Assembly: GCA_032622095.1 (NCBI GenBank)
Contig: CP136066.1
Span: forward strand, 188,454,716-188,518,715
Length of the DNA stretch: 64,000 nt
Direction: 5' to 3'
Origin: Siphonodentalium dalli
Lineage: Eukaryota > Mollusca > Scaphopoda > Gadilida > Siphonodentaliidae
The position numbers and the translations under genes were made by a program. Below, piece by piece: positions 23,204-35,195 of this stretch; within the stretch, counting starts at the first letter, position 1, and each line of letters starts with the position of its first letter. The notes beneath the pieces were generated by a model. That model was not told where the DNA came from. It saw only the letters and a list, made by a program, of their open reading frames with translations, and made no database searches.

Positions 23204-23809
23204 TGTCCCCCGAAAAAGTGGCTTCATTTGGGGGCATCAGCTTTTCTGAAAAAAAAATAACAAGGTCCCTAAATCCGAAGCAACTAGACAAAATGGGTGG
23301 ATCGTACCCATATTCGAACTTGATCTGTATTTTGAGCTGATAAACTCATATACCAAATTTGATTAAGATATGATCACACAAACTAAAGTTATCATCCGGA
23401 AACCAGAAATTGACAGGATTCTAAGTCGAAAAAGGGCCATAACTCTAGCAAAAATGGGCGGAGCAAACCCATATTCGAACTAGACCTGTATTTCGAGCGT
23501 ATAAACGCTCATTCCAAATTTGGCTCAGATGTGATAACACAAACTGAAGTTATCATCCGGAAACCAGAAATTGACAGGATTCCAAGTCGAAAAAGGGCCA
23601 CAACTCTCGCAAAAATGGGCGGAGCAAACCCATATTCTAACTTGACCTGTATTTTGGTCTGATAAACTCACCTCTGAAATTTTGATCTTTTGATCTAATA
23701 ACCGAAACTAAAGTTATCATCCGGAAACCAGATCCGGACGGACGGCCGGACGGGCGGACGGACACCGGCTATTTTAATGGTCCCCCGAAGAAAAAAAATT
23801 TCGGGGGAC
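23204..23809. mobile_element. Element with GTCCCCCGAAA ends and three ~162-bp internal monomers
   Basis: The left border GTCCCCCGAAAAAG at 23204 faces a right-hand hairpin GTCCCCCGAAG...TTTCGGGGGAC at 23780-23809. Inside, AAGTTATCATCCGGAAACCAG recurs at about 23387, 23548 and 23712 (periods 161 and 164), each time with TCGAAAAAGGGCC and ATGGGCGGAGC text. A GGACGGACGGCCGGACGG tract follows the third unit. Repeats with this TCATCCGGAAACC plus GGACGGACGG signature are familiar from mollusc genomes; the class is uncertain. Confidence 0.75.
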
Positions 23810-24256
23810 AAATATTGATATACAGGCTTCACATGCTCTGAAAAATACTTCCCATGGTCACAGCCATTTTCCAGCAGTTTTAAATTTTTCACATAGAGTT
23901 GTAATACACGCTCTTTATTTCTACCATATCAGGAATAGACTAACACGGACGCTCTTTTCCGTCCCTTGCCGTGCATATGGCTGTTGTTTGTTTGGGACAA
24001 AAATGTATTTTTGAATGACTTTAATGCCTCTTTCTGGGACATATAATGCTCGTAGAAAGATAGTTCAAGTATGTATCGACCTACTTGAATACCGGGGACA
24101 CATTCAAAAACAAATATTATTGGATGCATTTTGGAGAACAAAGCGCCAAGTGCATGCCATGGCTACATTTATAAAATTATGTGTTGTTTTTGTTAGACTT
24201 TTTTTCTATTCAACTTTTTTGGGGTGTCCTCCAGATCTTAATTGTACTGAAAAGGC

Positions 24257-24350
24257 TATTCCCTTGACCTTGCATGCTTCCGGTATATATACACCCTGGT
24301 TTATATTCCCTTGACCTTGCATGCTTCCGGTATATATACACCCTGGTTTC
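24257..24350 (+). repeat. 47-bp perfect-looking tandem duplication
   Basis: CCCTTGACCTTGCATGCTTC with CGGTATATATACACCCTGG occurs at 24261 and again at 24308, 47 bases apart and almost identical, which implies a recent duplication. Confidence 0.95.
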
Positions 24351-26280
24351 TAGAACTCAAGTATTTCTGCTTCCGCGCAATAAGTGCCCATGAACTGCAC
24401 TTCTGTCGCTCTGTGCCGCGTATCAGTGGGGCTTGACTTTCATAAGAACTCTTGAATATATCACCGGCTCGACAGTTTCAATATATAGATAGAACTCTGA
24501 GACTCAGGTCACCAAGGTTACGGGAATAATCTTATTGATGTGGTTCTGGCTGCTCGGTATTATGCAATATCTACATAGTTCCAGAGCTTCCTGAGATAAA
24601 TTCTGCACATAACATGTTATAAAATCTAATATGACTCGACGTAAAAATCACAATTTTGGTAGGAAAGCTCATAAAAGTGTCAAACCTACATCGCAGGCCG
24701 TCTTCCCGAGTTAAAATATCTCCATGTGTCGGTTTAATAAGTAAACGTAGACCTATTTTATTTCGCGGAATCTTGACGGACGTATAATGCCGTATGCTGA
24801 CGTTTATATCACGATGCGCTCCCAGTTTTATTACCTCCCTTGGTTGTCTTCGAGTCGTAATGAAGGAATAAACCTCGAGGATAACCGATAACAATTTTCG
24901 TCCAGTATATCACTTGTCATTTTATCATAGGAAATTATTTTTGGCGTAAAATAGCGAGGCTATAAAACCGAACCAGTCCACTGAATACAGCCGATTTGAA
25001 TAGATATATCGGGAATATTTCTGTTTGTTTGATTGCCTCTCCTCTTGGATAACCTGCCTGTTGCCAGAAACAGTCGCCCCATCAATTAATATACTATTCC
25101 GTACTTAAACTTATCTTGTACTCCCTGGGTACTATCTTGCGAAAGAATTCTTGGAGAAATTCGGTGTTTAAGATTTTATTTAATGGCGGCGGTGGCGATA
25201 TTTTTATCCAAACAGCACGATGCTTCACCGTATCAGATTATGCAAGCCGTTTTTCGACTGTTACGCATGCGCGCTTTGGAGTTCGATAAAATCTACGGGC
25301 GATAACTATGTCAGTATCTATCTGAAGTATCTTATACATATAGCGCCCGATGTCAGAAGAGCAGGAATCGGAAGATACTGGTATGGAACAGACGTCCCTC
25401 ACCTACTGGCATGTGTCTGAACGAGATCCGAAACAGCGAGTCGATAAAATAGTCGTGGCCCCACATAGATCGAGGTACGTCTCGGCTCCGTAATCCTACA
25501 TCCGCCAACAAAGTTCCCCTTTTTCTGATGCTTGCTAGTTTGAAAATGTTTATTACCACTTTGTGGCTCAACAACGCCCTGAAAATAAATCTATGTTTAA
25601 ATATTACTTATTTTGATGTTTTATCCACCCTAATGACGTAAATGACAATGTTGAAAAAATGGGTGGCTATAATTTTTGCAGTTGTTTCGGGGCAGACGAC
25701 TGTCAGAACTATATTATGGTATGAGAATGGCATCCATCTGTGGCAGTTATCACTCCGCGTAATGATAACACCCAGGTATTTGTGGCCACCTATTGGGACC
25801 TATAGTAGATTGCATTCCGTTTCCCCCCACAACTGTTCAGCATTCTCAAGCGATGCAAAACTAACAAAGTCATGAACCACGCGTGCGTCATGTTAATTGG
25901 GGAATACCTGTGGTAATTATCTACCCGGAATCGTCGCCAACATCCACCCGATTTACCGAGTGAGGATTCCTCCCATCAACTCACCAGACTATCGCCCGTA
26001 AGTTGGACAAGAGCTGTGGAGTTTTTTTTTTTCGCAGATTGAATCAAGTTAGTGTTTACAGCGAGAAAACCGAAATTGTCTGGAAAAAAGTTATTATAGC
26101 ATTGTCGGTTATACTCGTTCGCAATTATATATATACACCACGTGGCCTCCTTGGTTTCATGTCATTATTCCGGCGTTTCTTTATTCTGCATGCTAGCTTA
26201 TAAAACGAAACAGGAAGTGGAGGAACACACAGAAGCAAGGGTGTATTAGCAAAACAAAAACAAAAACAGAACAAGACCAA
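24351..26280. other. No gene recognised
   Basis: Only chance open frames. No element ends or tandem repeats noticed. Confidence 0.4.
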
Positions 26281-26284
26281 CTAA

Positions 26285-26706
26285 AGGTACTCAATCCGAT
26301 CAACATTTCTTCAAAATACGCTTTAGTTAACAGAATCAATTATTGCAACAAAATAATGCTAACCACTGTCACAACTATGGTATCAAATTTCCCAAAACTT
26401 GTTATTTATCAACATTTTGTTCAACAAAAATGGCCGTATTATCACTAAAGTATCACGAAATTTTACCGAATTATAACTTTATTTTAGAGTTATCCATCTT
26501 CATCCGTAATTTTGTCCGAGACCCTCCGTTTGACCACGTGTTTCTGAGCCACATATTATTACACATCTCGAGAAATAACAAACTTCAAAATCGATATCTG
26601 ATCAGTATGAGCTTTGATGGGTGGGTTCCTCGACTCGAAACAAATATTTTTCCCCCGAAGCCAAAGAAATAGTAATTTAGGAGCGTTCTGATCGGATTGA
26701 GTACCT
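26285..26706 (+). mobile_element. K-family TTAA MITE, copy K4 (most complete)
   Basis: 422 bp with ends AGGTACTCAATCCGATCA and TGATCGGATTGAGTACCT, flanked by CTAA (26281-26284) and TTAA (26707-26710). It has the full set of K landmarks and is the reference copy for the family. A 109-codon plus-strand frame runs through it but is not conserved in the other copies. Confidence 0.93.
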
Positions 26707-26710
26707 TTAA

Positions 26711-27655
26711 GAAAGAAAAAAAAACATCAACAAAACACGTCAGCTGAGTTATAATCGTATCCAGTATTGGGACAGTCCGACTGGATAGCATATAAGTATC
26801 TCTGAAAATCACGGACTCACTATCAGCCTATATCCCTTTTCCATTGTGCACAACTGGGAGGGTCCGATTAATGTTACATGAGACAGAAGGAACTCGGTCG
26901 TTACCGGAATGTGTTGTTTTGTATAATGTTTTCTCCTTTAAGATACATATGTCATATGGTATGTATATATGTATCTGGCGAACTAAATGGTTGAAATAGT
27001 TGACATGACCGGCAATATCGTTTCGTACAATCATGTCTATATTGCCATGCACAAGCAAATGGTCAGGCGAGGAGCCGAATGGACGTAATAAACTTAACTT
27101 GTATAATGCTTATTTTCGTCAGGTATATATATTATTATACAAACAGGGGCCAGAATTTCCAACGGTGATGTCGGCCATATATAAGGAATTGGTGCTTCGT
27201 GCAAAGAGAAGGTAACCTTGATTAACCTTGGGGCAATTTTGCCCGATTCTGATCACGATTGTTGGTTGATGTCGTTGTTATAATGCATGACCCAGTCGCA
27301 ACACTGTATATACTAAATACTCATTGACGAGTAGTTTCCTTAGGAAATGTTCAGTTATAAAGTTCAGGTCGTTTGTTGAACTTATATTTGTTGAACTGAA
27401 TGAATATATAGGAATCATTCTGCTATTGTATTATCTGTTTGTCATTTGCTTTTATTACCTGATCACCCATACAAATGAATGCATTCAATAACAGACCGTT
27501 CCAGTGTATACTTTTATAACTGAATGGGAGAATCCATTCAGTATAGAAATTAACGGGTTAAGCAGCATCTCTGATAAGGATTCATGGGACCAGTCACATA
27601 TAGTGCATGTATATTAAAAACATTCATTTATGTTGTCATCTGAGTCATCCCATCC
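26711..27655. other. No gene recognised
   Basis: No supported features. Confidence 0.4.
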
Positions 27656-28190
27656 ATGATCGCTGAATGGAATTCTATCATGCTAAAACACTATACCGAC
27701 AAAACAAAAACCACAATGACCCCCTCATCAGAACCAAACAAAGACGAAATCATAAGTAACATGTATAGAACTTTCTGCCAAAAACAAAAAATGCCTATAA
27801 AATTCCACCATACTATACAACGCGGGTCAGAGGAGACTATAAATATTGCACTGTAGACTCAGAAATAACTGCAGTGAATATGAAAATTACATCTCAGCTC
27901 ATTCAACGTGTAGTTGTAGTAATCCACGTGAAAACGCAAACCATTTTTTCTTCAGGTGTCCTTTGTACGAAGATTCCAGAGATCTTATGTGGGCACGGTT
28001 GGACGAACGTAATGTGACCATCGTCTCAGAAAAAGATCTCCTGTTTTGGCATTCCGCACTACAGTTAAACATTAAATATGCACATCTTCAAGACGGTACA
28101 TTCACTTCTTTCCTCGACAGACCGTTTCTCATAATTTTTCATAATTCTCATACCAAATTTGTATCCTACTCCCCAAACGCGAGACCATAG
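27656..28190 (+). pseudogene. C-terminal remnant of a non-LTR retrotransposon (LINE) polyprotein, frameshifted
   Basis: One frame (27656-27853) ends MPIKFHHTIQRGSEETINIA, and a second, shifted frame (from about 27846) continues CRLRNNCSEYENYISAHSTC with the core C-x-C ... HFFFRCPLYEDSRD. This matches the tail found after the reverse transcriptase in many mollusc LINEs: a basic LR-x-x-CS segment, a Cys-x-Cys pair, then H-(F/Y)-F-F-x-C-P-x-Y-x-x-x-R. A frameshift separates the two parts, and no upstream polymerase or endonuclease is present, so it is a 5'-truncated dead copy. It cannot be assigned to a clade from this alone. Confidence 0.75.
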
Positions 28191-28571
28191 CCACACCAAC
28201 AGCCACACCAGCACCCACATGAGCATGCAGCATGTCTGCGTCTGCGGGTGTTGTTTTCATATATGACCCTTCCCCTATAGGTGTGTGTATGTCTATGGCC
28301 CCATAGTCTGGCAACGCCCCCTTTTCTATGCTTTGTATAGCAACTTTTTGAACCAATCTCAATATAATACATCTATTAGCAGCTGATTGCCAGGAGAGGA
28401 GCTCTGTTAAGTTCCGTAACTTGTGCTCCGATCCTCTGTGCCCACACCTCTATATGTATCTTTATAATAATATGTGTATTTTATATTGTATATTGTGGGT
28501 CACACTAAAATATGTTCAACATCTGCGACAGGAAGACAGTCCATCGGCGATATGTTCTACTTGTTGCTCTT
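28191..28571. other. Possible 3' flank of the LINE remnant
   Basis: Contains AGCCACACCAACAGCCACACCAGCACC near 28188-28218, a short degenerate repeat. No clear poly(A) tail. Confidence 0.3.
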
Positions 28572-29867
28572 TAGATCATGCCATGAATCTGTATTCCAGC
28601 TACGCCCTTATATATATCATATTCCACCAGTGTATATAAAACCTGGGAACTTTTTGATGTGCTGAACCCTTCTTACTGTGAACTTAATAATAATGAACAA
28701 ACAAGGCATGGAATATATTTCTATGTAGATACGTGAGCCCCAATAATCTGCTTCAGAGTAGGGAGTGGCCCAGCTCGAGATTTCAAGCTTTTTTGTGACT
28801 TTGGTTCCATGACTGTCACAATGTAATCGATGCAAAGAAAAATCGCCCATATAATTACTTAAATAATTCAATTTCGAGTTGGGACCTTCACCTACAGTGA
28901 CATACACTATTAAGGGACATGTTTTAACTAAGAAATATATTACCTGCACTGTTTTTCAATGTTATAAACTTCCCTGTCATAACCAAACTATATACAGCGC
29001 CCTCTACGTTATCACTGCGATATAGCACTGCCACAAGGATGGTACTTTGCAGACGATAAATCTATTTTTACATATCGTCGCGGAACTATATTTAGTCACC
29101 TATTATCTTGTTTTGACCACCAAATTTTTTTTAAAGTTTACAATAATGGTAATTCTTTCGGTATTGATAAGAACAATATGAACTGAGCCAGACATAGACA
29201 ATTTTAATCCTAAAACATAAGAACTAAAACACGTAAGAAATCCTTACCAATTAATGTCCTTATGGAATCAGGGAGCTAAATGTGTTCCAGAGTCGGGGAG
29301 CGAGTACACCGTGGATTGCTAAAGGTGAAGGTAACTGAAGAATGACCTTCACCTGATACATGCGACACGTTATTAAAGGATGACATCGCGTTTATTTGAT
29401 TTGTACATAATATCTAAATAATTTAAACTGGTGAATGAATGGGGGAATGGATTTTTGTGAGCGCGAAATTTATTTAACTGGTTGCTGTAGTTCTGGGTTT
29501 TTCCAGATCAAATTTGGCTGTGAGATAGCCCTGTCGTAGACTTGAGGATTTATTTTAAAAAGTAAACACATGACCTATGATTTTTCTCGCATTTTCGTGA
29601 TCAACTGGTGTCAATCTAGCTGGGGAAACATCACTGGTATGGCTTGCAGGCTTCAATTCAGTGAATTTGGCCGAAACGTTAACACTGTCGCCTATGGGAA
29701 ACCATTTAGTTCAGTGATTCCTTATGGCAGTGGTATCTCAGCGGAGCGATGGGAGATAACTCGAGTTCTGGAGTTTGTGTCATAACATCAACAATTTCCC
29801 AGGGTTTGAACTGGTGGCGTATAGTATCAACGGGCATGGCTAGAGTAGAGATTTATGGCATGATCTA
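28572..29867. mobile_element. Possible ~1.3-kb element bounded by TAGATCATGCCAT repeats
   Basis: TAGATCATGCCATGAATCT with CCAGCTACGCCC at 28572-28607 is mirrored by GGGCATGGCTAGAG and ATTTATGGCATGATCTA at 29832-29867. A 63-bp mini-version with both ends almost joined lies at 48042-48104. The interior has no recognised coding content. The pairing could be coincidental placement of two solo ends, and no target duplication is evident. Confidence 0.5.
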
Positions 29868-30949
29868 GTTGTTGGTATATTATCTATAAGTAATTTATTG
29901 TATAGGTAATGGCTGAAATAAAGAATCATGCAATATGGCCTACATCGACTGAAATGACGCTAAATGCCAGCCAACCAACACAACCGGATGCAAGACATGA
30001 CACAACAACCATCTGGCGTCTGTTGTACGTGGAAGAGTCGAGTCACACACTCTGGTCGTACAGGTAAAACAATATAGCTTCGGGCAAAACAACGAAACTT
30101 AATTTTATTGGTTATTATTTCCGCGGACTACCTTATAGTATTCGCCGAACGCGGCCATTTATGTCACACAGTTACCGTTCCTGATTGATGTCGTTGTCAT
30201 GGCGCTTAGAGCGTGATCCATCATGTTAAAGTCACGACGAATGTTTACGGTAGGTTCGAGACGCAAACGACATCATTAAAACGAGTTTAACTCGATTCTG
30301 TCACCATCAGATTGATTGGGGGGTACAGAATAACAGAAATGGCATTCTTGCCTCTGCTTTGATGCAATCATAATTAGGGGAAGGCCCGTTTAGTTGTTTC
30401 GCTTCGCTGGATAGGAATCGCTAAATATTCACTTTTTTTTTTGTCTCGCTCGTAATTTTCGCGGACACATCAACAAAAATCTCGAGCATTGCTGCCGAAA
30501 TACGTGTCAACTTTCTACATCCGTGGAATAAACTAATCGAGAGGTAGTTGTGTTCGGATTTTAGGGACATCTGTACCTGCACTATTGTCCCGTGTGTGTG
30601 TGTTAATGATGTTGTATCTCTTAGATGTTTAAAAAAGACATCTCGAAATGTATGTTGTTGGAATTGTTGTCGAGAAGAGAGAATGAGTGTCTTTGTATAA
30701 CGTACCTTATATACTTGGTTTGGGAGGATATATATACAACAACAAAAACATACATTTCGAGTTTTTTTTCTCTTTTTAAATATCGAAGTTGACAACGTGT
30801 GTATTGTGCACAATAGTTGGGTATAGTTCACAACGCGAAACGGGGTGAACTACATACCCACCCACTGGGAACTTATACCCGCGTAATCAAATACAAGACA
30901 TGCTCTATATAGCTATTTAGTATATTTCACTGAACAATTCGAACTTTTT
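29868..30949. other. No gene recognised
   Basis: A 136-codon minus-strand frame (30421-30831) has no recognisable domains and is no longer than expected by chance in this window. Confidence 0.4.
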
Positions 30950-30997
30950 GGCACAGGGTTTTTGCTAAATTTTCAGGAAGCTCCAGCCATGGAAGGG
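30950..30997 (+). mobile_element. P-related solo end, copy P4
   Basis: GGCACAGGGTTTTTGC ... AGGAAGCTCCAGCCATGG AAGGG ends at TTAA (30998-31001) and matches the right end of P5. The TTAA lies exactly where repeat A copy 1 has an uninterrupted CTTTAAAG, so the boundary is confirmed. The rest of the element is missing. Confidence 0.8.
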
Positions 30998-31355
30998 TTA
31001 AAGACATATTATGGATTTGTTTGGGTGCATGAAACTGATCAGTTAGTATTCAGTCACTGTGCCAACTGGAGGAATGTGGCATTCTATTAACATTGCCGAA
31101 AATCTCAAGCAAATCGACCACACCACTCCATAGAAAACATCGTCTGAAACACTCTCAATTGTAAATATTTACTTCTCGATTCGGGACGCAACTATTGGCC
31201 ACAAACAAGCAAAACAATTTCGTCATCGAGAGTCACTGCATATATTGATATATAAGAATGATGATGTGCGTTGTCGATTGCGATTATAATACTGAGCAAG
31301 ATTATTCTCCATTTTAATTTGATCACACTAGCGTAATGTTTCACATCACTTTAAT
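30998..31355 (-). repeat. Dispersed repeat A, copy 2
   Basis: Reverse complement of 431-810, in the same order throughout. It is interrupted at its TTAA by the P4 end. Its far border lies near the start of the 57-bp direct repeat at 31350. Confidence 0.75.
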
Positions 31356-31646
31356 ACAGTTGATATGTATATTTATACATAAGACAGACATTGGTTGACT
31401 CGATTGGTTTACAGTAATGCCCTAAATAATCGACTCCTTAACCACAGCAGAATTATGGGTAACTTTTCAGGATTTAGTCGGAAATATGGCTTGTTGCCAT
31501 TCATCAAGCCATATTTCCGACATAAATCCGGAAAAGTTACCCATAATTCTGCTGTGGTTAAGGAGTCGATTACTTAGGGCAAGGCAGTATTTAATACAGT
31601 TGACATGTATATTTATACACAAGACAAACATTGGTTGACTCGATTG
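31350..31646 (+). repeat. 57-bp direct repeat bracketing M3
   Basis: TTAATACAGTTGATATGTAT ... TTGGTTGACTCGATTG at 31350-31406 recurs at 31590-31646 with about four differences, 240 bp apart. M3 lies between. The repeat is far longer than a transposon target duplication. It was probably a tandem pair into which M3 inserted, or it arose by local duplication on repair. Confidence 0.9.
31412..31587. mobile_element. M-family foldback MITE, copy M3
   Basis: 176 bp with left end CAGTAATGCCC and a decayed right end GGGCAAGGCAG, TA on both sides (31410-31411 and 31588-31589). The inner palindrome is flanked by intact TTAA on both sides (CTCC-TTAA-CCACAG and CTGTGG-TTAA-GGAG). The palindrome centre is shortened: the GGAAAGCTC part is lost. 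Confidence 0.92.
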
Positions 31647-32431
31647 ATGTACGATGTGATAATGTTCACGCGCATGGTTTACTGCTTATCTTTCATCAGA
31701 TAATTAATCTCTTCCTTGACGCCTATAAATTAATAAATCAGAGTTAATTTGGAGTAAATTATTTGAAATTTTACCTGTTAAACCATTATGCGATACATGG
31801 GGAACTCTACTTCTACCGCGTTAAACAATGTATCTCCAATTACGTGAAATCCATATATTTTAAATACATGTAATTGTATATCTTGTGTTGAGGGGCTCTG
31901 TGAATAGGCTGTCATGAGACTGGTGAAGGGATTCGTGACCTAGTAGATTAATGTCCCTCCCCTTCACATATATCAACTGGAATGCCATAGCACGTTGTTA
32001 GTTGTGCGAGTGTATCATATATAGTTTGGTTACGTATACAGTTGGAGGAATTTTAGCATCGTTTCAAACCCTATATCATATAACATGACGCATCATAACG
32101 GAATCTTACCTAATAATGACAATCTCGTTCGTTCATTATAGGATTCCGGACAAAAGAGGGTAGAGGATGGTGTGAAGATTTGTCGTTTGGAAAATTAAAA
32201 CCTTCGATTTGAAGCTTTGTTGATGAGAATGTCAGCGAAAACCACATAATTTGTATATGACACAAATGGAATATCAATAATGCGTTCGCAATATAATTGG
32301 TCTCATGAATGCTGGTCGCCATAAAATGACAGAGCAATGGGCCTCTGCAAGAAATTACCTCGCTGTTTCTGTCTGAAGTTGTCACCCCCCGCCCTTTCTG
32401 GTTCGCGGGATTCGGTTGAATTTGAAGTGTA
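31647..32431. other. No gene recognised
   Basis: No supported features. Confidence 0.4.
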
Positions 32432-32720
32432 CACTCTTAAAACTGTAGGTTTAACATGAAACCAAAATGGGTTTTGAACCTTGTCTCAGATATGGAACCC
32501 ATTTTGATTCTGATCAAAACCAACCAAAAGTGGTTTTGATCAAAACCAAATCGTTACATTTTTCAAAACCAAGACGAAATTGATCAAAATCAGAATGATT
32601 GGCTCAAAATCAATTGTTATTGATCAAAACCGGAATAATTGGCTAAAAATCAATGGATTTTGATAAAATTAAAATGGTTTTGATCAAAATCAGTTAAGAA
32701 TCAATACCGGTAATGGTGTA
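32432..32720. repeat. TTTTGATCAAAA-rich repeat with a CACTCTTA end
   Basis: Begins CACTCTTAAAACTGTAGG, close to the terminus of the 43490-45171 element (CACTCTTAGAACAAA). It is followed by about ten copies of TTGATCAAAA/GATCAAAATCA in both orientations within 200 bp, together with GGTTTTGAACC/CCATTTTGATT words. It is probably the end of a DNA transposon with iterated subterminal motifs. No second end was found. Confidence 0.55.
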
Positions 32721-33830
32721 CCCATGATTCATACCCCTCTGTTAACTGCAAGGTACTCGGGATTCATAAGTCCATTTTAACCGGTATTCAGTTTTCAACA
32801 ACAATGCTGGCACGTACCTTTTATAGAATCAAATTGTTCAGATTTTGATTATTTCTTAGCCAAAATGTGATATTTTGATATAAATAAGTGTAACATATCT
32901 CGATGTATTGAAGTTATATGAACATCACGATATGTGAAAATTAGCATATTAGTGTCAAATTACCATGACTTGTATTCAATATTTTCTCATTTTCTTAATC
33001 GGTACGCACGATTCACCCCTCTCTGTTAACTGATATTCATGATTCACCCCCCTTCTGTTGACTGGTATTCATTCTGATAGCCATTTATTCGCACGGAAAT
33101 CAGTAACCTTCCATTGATGTCACCCTTGTTATCTTTCGAGGCGATGACATATTGCCAGCCTGTGATCGAGCATGTGCATTTATTTTCCAGAAGATTCTCT
33201 TCCGTTGAAAAACTTCAGAATAGCTGTCTATCTACAAGGATAGCTGTCGATCTACAAGGCCATTTTCTTTTTACAAACCATTGAACAGACCCACGTGCCC
33301 AAGCACAGTTGTCCTCACTGTATCAAATAAATCACAGGGGGTAAAAAAAACCACATATATTTCATGCCATCGGGCACCGTTTGGCAACTCAGCATCTATA
33401 ATTTACAATCGAGTTGAGAAGAAATCGTGTGCGATACTAGCCTAATCATTGTCCGGGTAGTTCCAAACTCCAATTGCCAATTGGTAACAAAATACGCTCG
33501 CAGCTTTATTCATGTGATTACGCCTATTTTCTTCTCGGGGGTATTGTTTTCCCTGGTGAAAAGAACAGCGAAGCAAGCAGATCTTTATTAGAGCGCGGAT
33601 GGCTTCATAATGGGAGGCGTGGCGCGACCGGATACCTTTCACCAAAAAGTTAATTCGATTGAAACATGATCGGGACTTGATTCTAGAGATTGATAGCACT
33701 AGATCGAGTAAGAGATAATATTGTGTTTTAAAATTATAGTGATTTTCGGAGAAAATTCAACAAAAAGGAACGCCTCCGCCGATAGGAGGTATAACTGATA
33801 CCCCCGCGCACCAGGGGGTGGGAGAAGCTG
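32721..33830. other. No gene recognised; short ACCCCTCTGTTAACTG repeats
   Basis: CCATGATTCATACCCCTCTG TTAACTG near 32725 is echoed near 33012 and 33045, and in inverted form near 42935-42990. This is a minor dispersed motif. No coding evidence. Confidence 0.35.
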
Positions 33831-33831
33831 C

Positions 33832-34088
33832 TCATTTTCGCAGTTGGAAAAAGACGTAACGCCAGACAGAATGAATGATGTCTGGACGAAAACCCGACGA
33901 GGTTCCGAAACGTCGCTCGTTGTCGAACGCCGGCTCGCTAAACATGCTCCCAGGGTTCACAAACTGGAGCATTGCTGTCACGTGGCTGTGAAGTTCCAGG
34001 CGTAAGTCTTCAGAGTTGTCAAATCGGTGGTCTGTTGGAAACTTGAACAATTGCGAGAAAAATACGTTCCGATTGAAGGCATATTATG
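33832..34088 (-). other. Unassigned open frame, possible exon
   Basis: A minus-strand frame of about 85 codons between stops, with a protein-like composition (FPTDHRFDNSEDLRLELHSH, then MLQFVNPGSMFSEPAFDNER). It has higher GC than its surroundings and lies in sequence not shared with the repeats. It has no convincing start codon (a TTG near 34050 is the first candidate), no clear splice signals, and no family was recognised. It may be a coding exon of an unknown gene or chance. Confidence 0.2.
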
Positions 34089-34480
34089 ACGAACCTTCCA
34101 GGGAATTCTTGTTCGAACTTCTTAACTCGACCAGCCCTGCATGACATATTAAACAATTTGGCGATCTTTATCAAACTCGGGTTGAAAAAATTATAATAAA
34201 AAGGGCACAATTATGAATGATGAATAAGATACGTAATAAATGCAAATATTGTTTGATTGTAGCTTTATTGTGTGTGTTTTATATATGTTTAGTGTATGTT
34301 AATGATGCATGTTTGTTTAATTCAATGTGTCACATGTTCCTTGAATGTTTACAACCTCTAGTTTATTGTGCACATTTTATATAATGTTATATATGTGTAA
34401 ATAATGTAAATAGTTAACCCATCGCTCATGTTCCATGTAAACGGCTGTGATTAAAGCATCATTCATTCAAACAAAACCAT
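34089..34480. other. LINE- or UTR-like tail, plus strand
   Basis: TG/T-rich text ending GTGATTAAAGCATCATTCATTCA resembles the 3' end of an invertebrate LINE or transcript (an ATTAAA-like signal followed by CATT repeats). No coding part precedes it on the plus strand. Confidence 0.3.
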
Positions 34481-34481
34481 G

Positions 34482-34625
34482 TTAAGGCCTGAGAATGTGG
34501 TGCACCGGAAATTTGCAGAATGAGGTCCCCACAATGTGAATTCAGTGACGCTGCCCTGCACAGCGAGCTCTAATTAGCATCACTAAATTCACCTTTTGTT
34601 GACCTCATTCTGCTTAGGCCTCATA
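34482..34625 (+). mobile_element. H-family fragment, copy H3 (left end plus left hairpin)
   Basis: A decayed left terminus (AGGCCTGAGAATGTGGTG), then GCAGAATGAGGTCCCC, CAGTGACGCTGCCCTGC, the hairpin centre and CACTAAATTCACC. It ends CTCATTCTGCTTAGGCCTC, which is the hairpin/core junction seen in H4. Core and right hairpin are absent. Confidence 0.75.
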
Positions 34626-34960
34626 TTAAATAAATAATAATAATACATATTTATTTTATACAACCGCAAAACCACATGTTCGCTCTAAAACGATATACAA
34701 AGAAATAATGTTGGTAATCTAAGATAAATACATAACATCTGCATGAAAGTATTAGCAGTTAAAAACAATATACGGCAAAGGAAACAGTTTGCGGATATGA
34801 GAACTATAATATACAAATAAGTGGGGGAAATGAGAAGAAGCATGAAACAATATGCGTGCGAGTACTAAAACTCTGAGCCATATGAGATGGTGTTAATTAA
34901 TATAACATGGAATATCAAAAGATATGAGAAAGTATCAAAAACTCACAGCCACTTACTTAA

Positions 34961-35195
34961 AAGGGGACTGTACACTAAATTCGGCAATTTATGAGACCAT
35001 CTTCTTTTATACTCAACAGAATATATGCGACAAATGAATGAATTTGAGCTATGGATTAGTGCAAAATACACGCATGTGTATAAACAAGGCGATGTGCCAT
35101 AAACAACATGGTAATTATAGTGGAAATGAGTTTATCACTCGATTCATATAAACTCATTTTCATTATAATTATCATGTCGTTTGCAAAACTGGCAA
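34961..35195 (+). mobile_element. Q-family TTAA element, copy Q3 (partial)
   Basis: TTAA at 34957-34960, then AAGGGGACTGTACAC and GGCAATTTATGAGACCATC as in Q1. It contains an inner foldback: AACATGGTAATTATAGTGG AAATGAG pairs with CTCATTTTCATTATAATTATC around TTTATCACTCGATTC. The right terminus is not visible. Confidence 0.6.
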
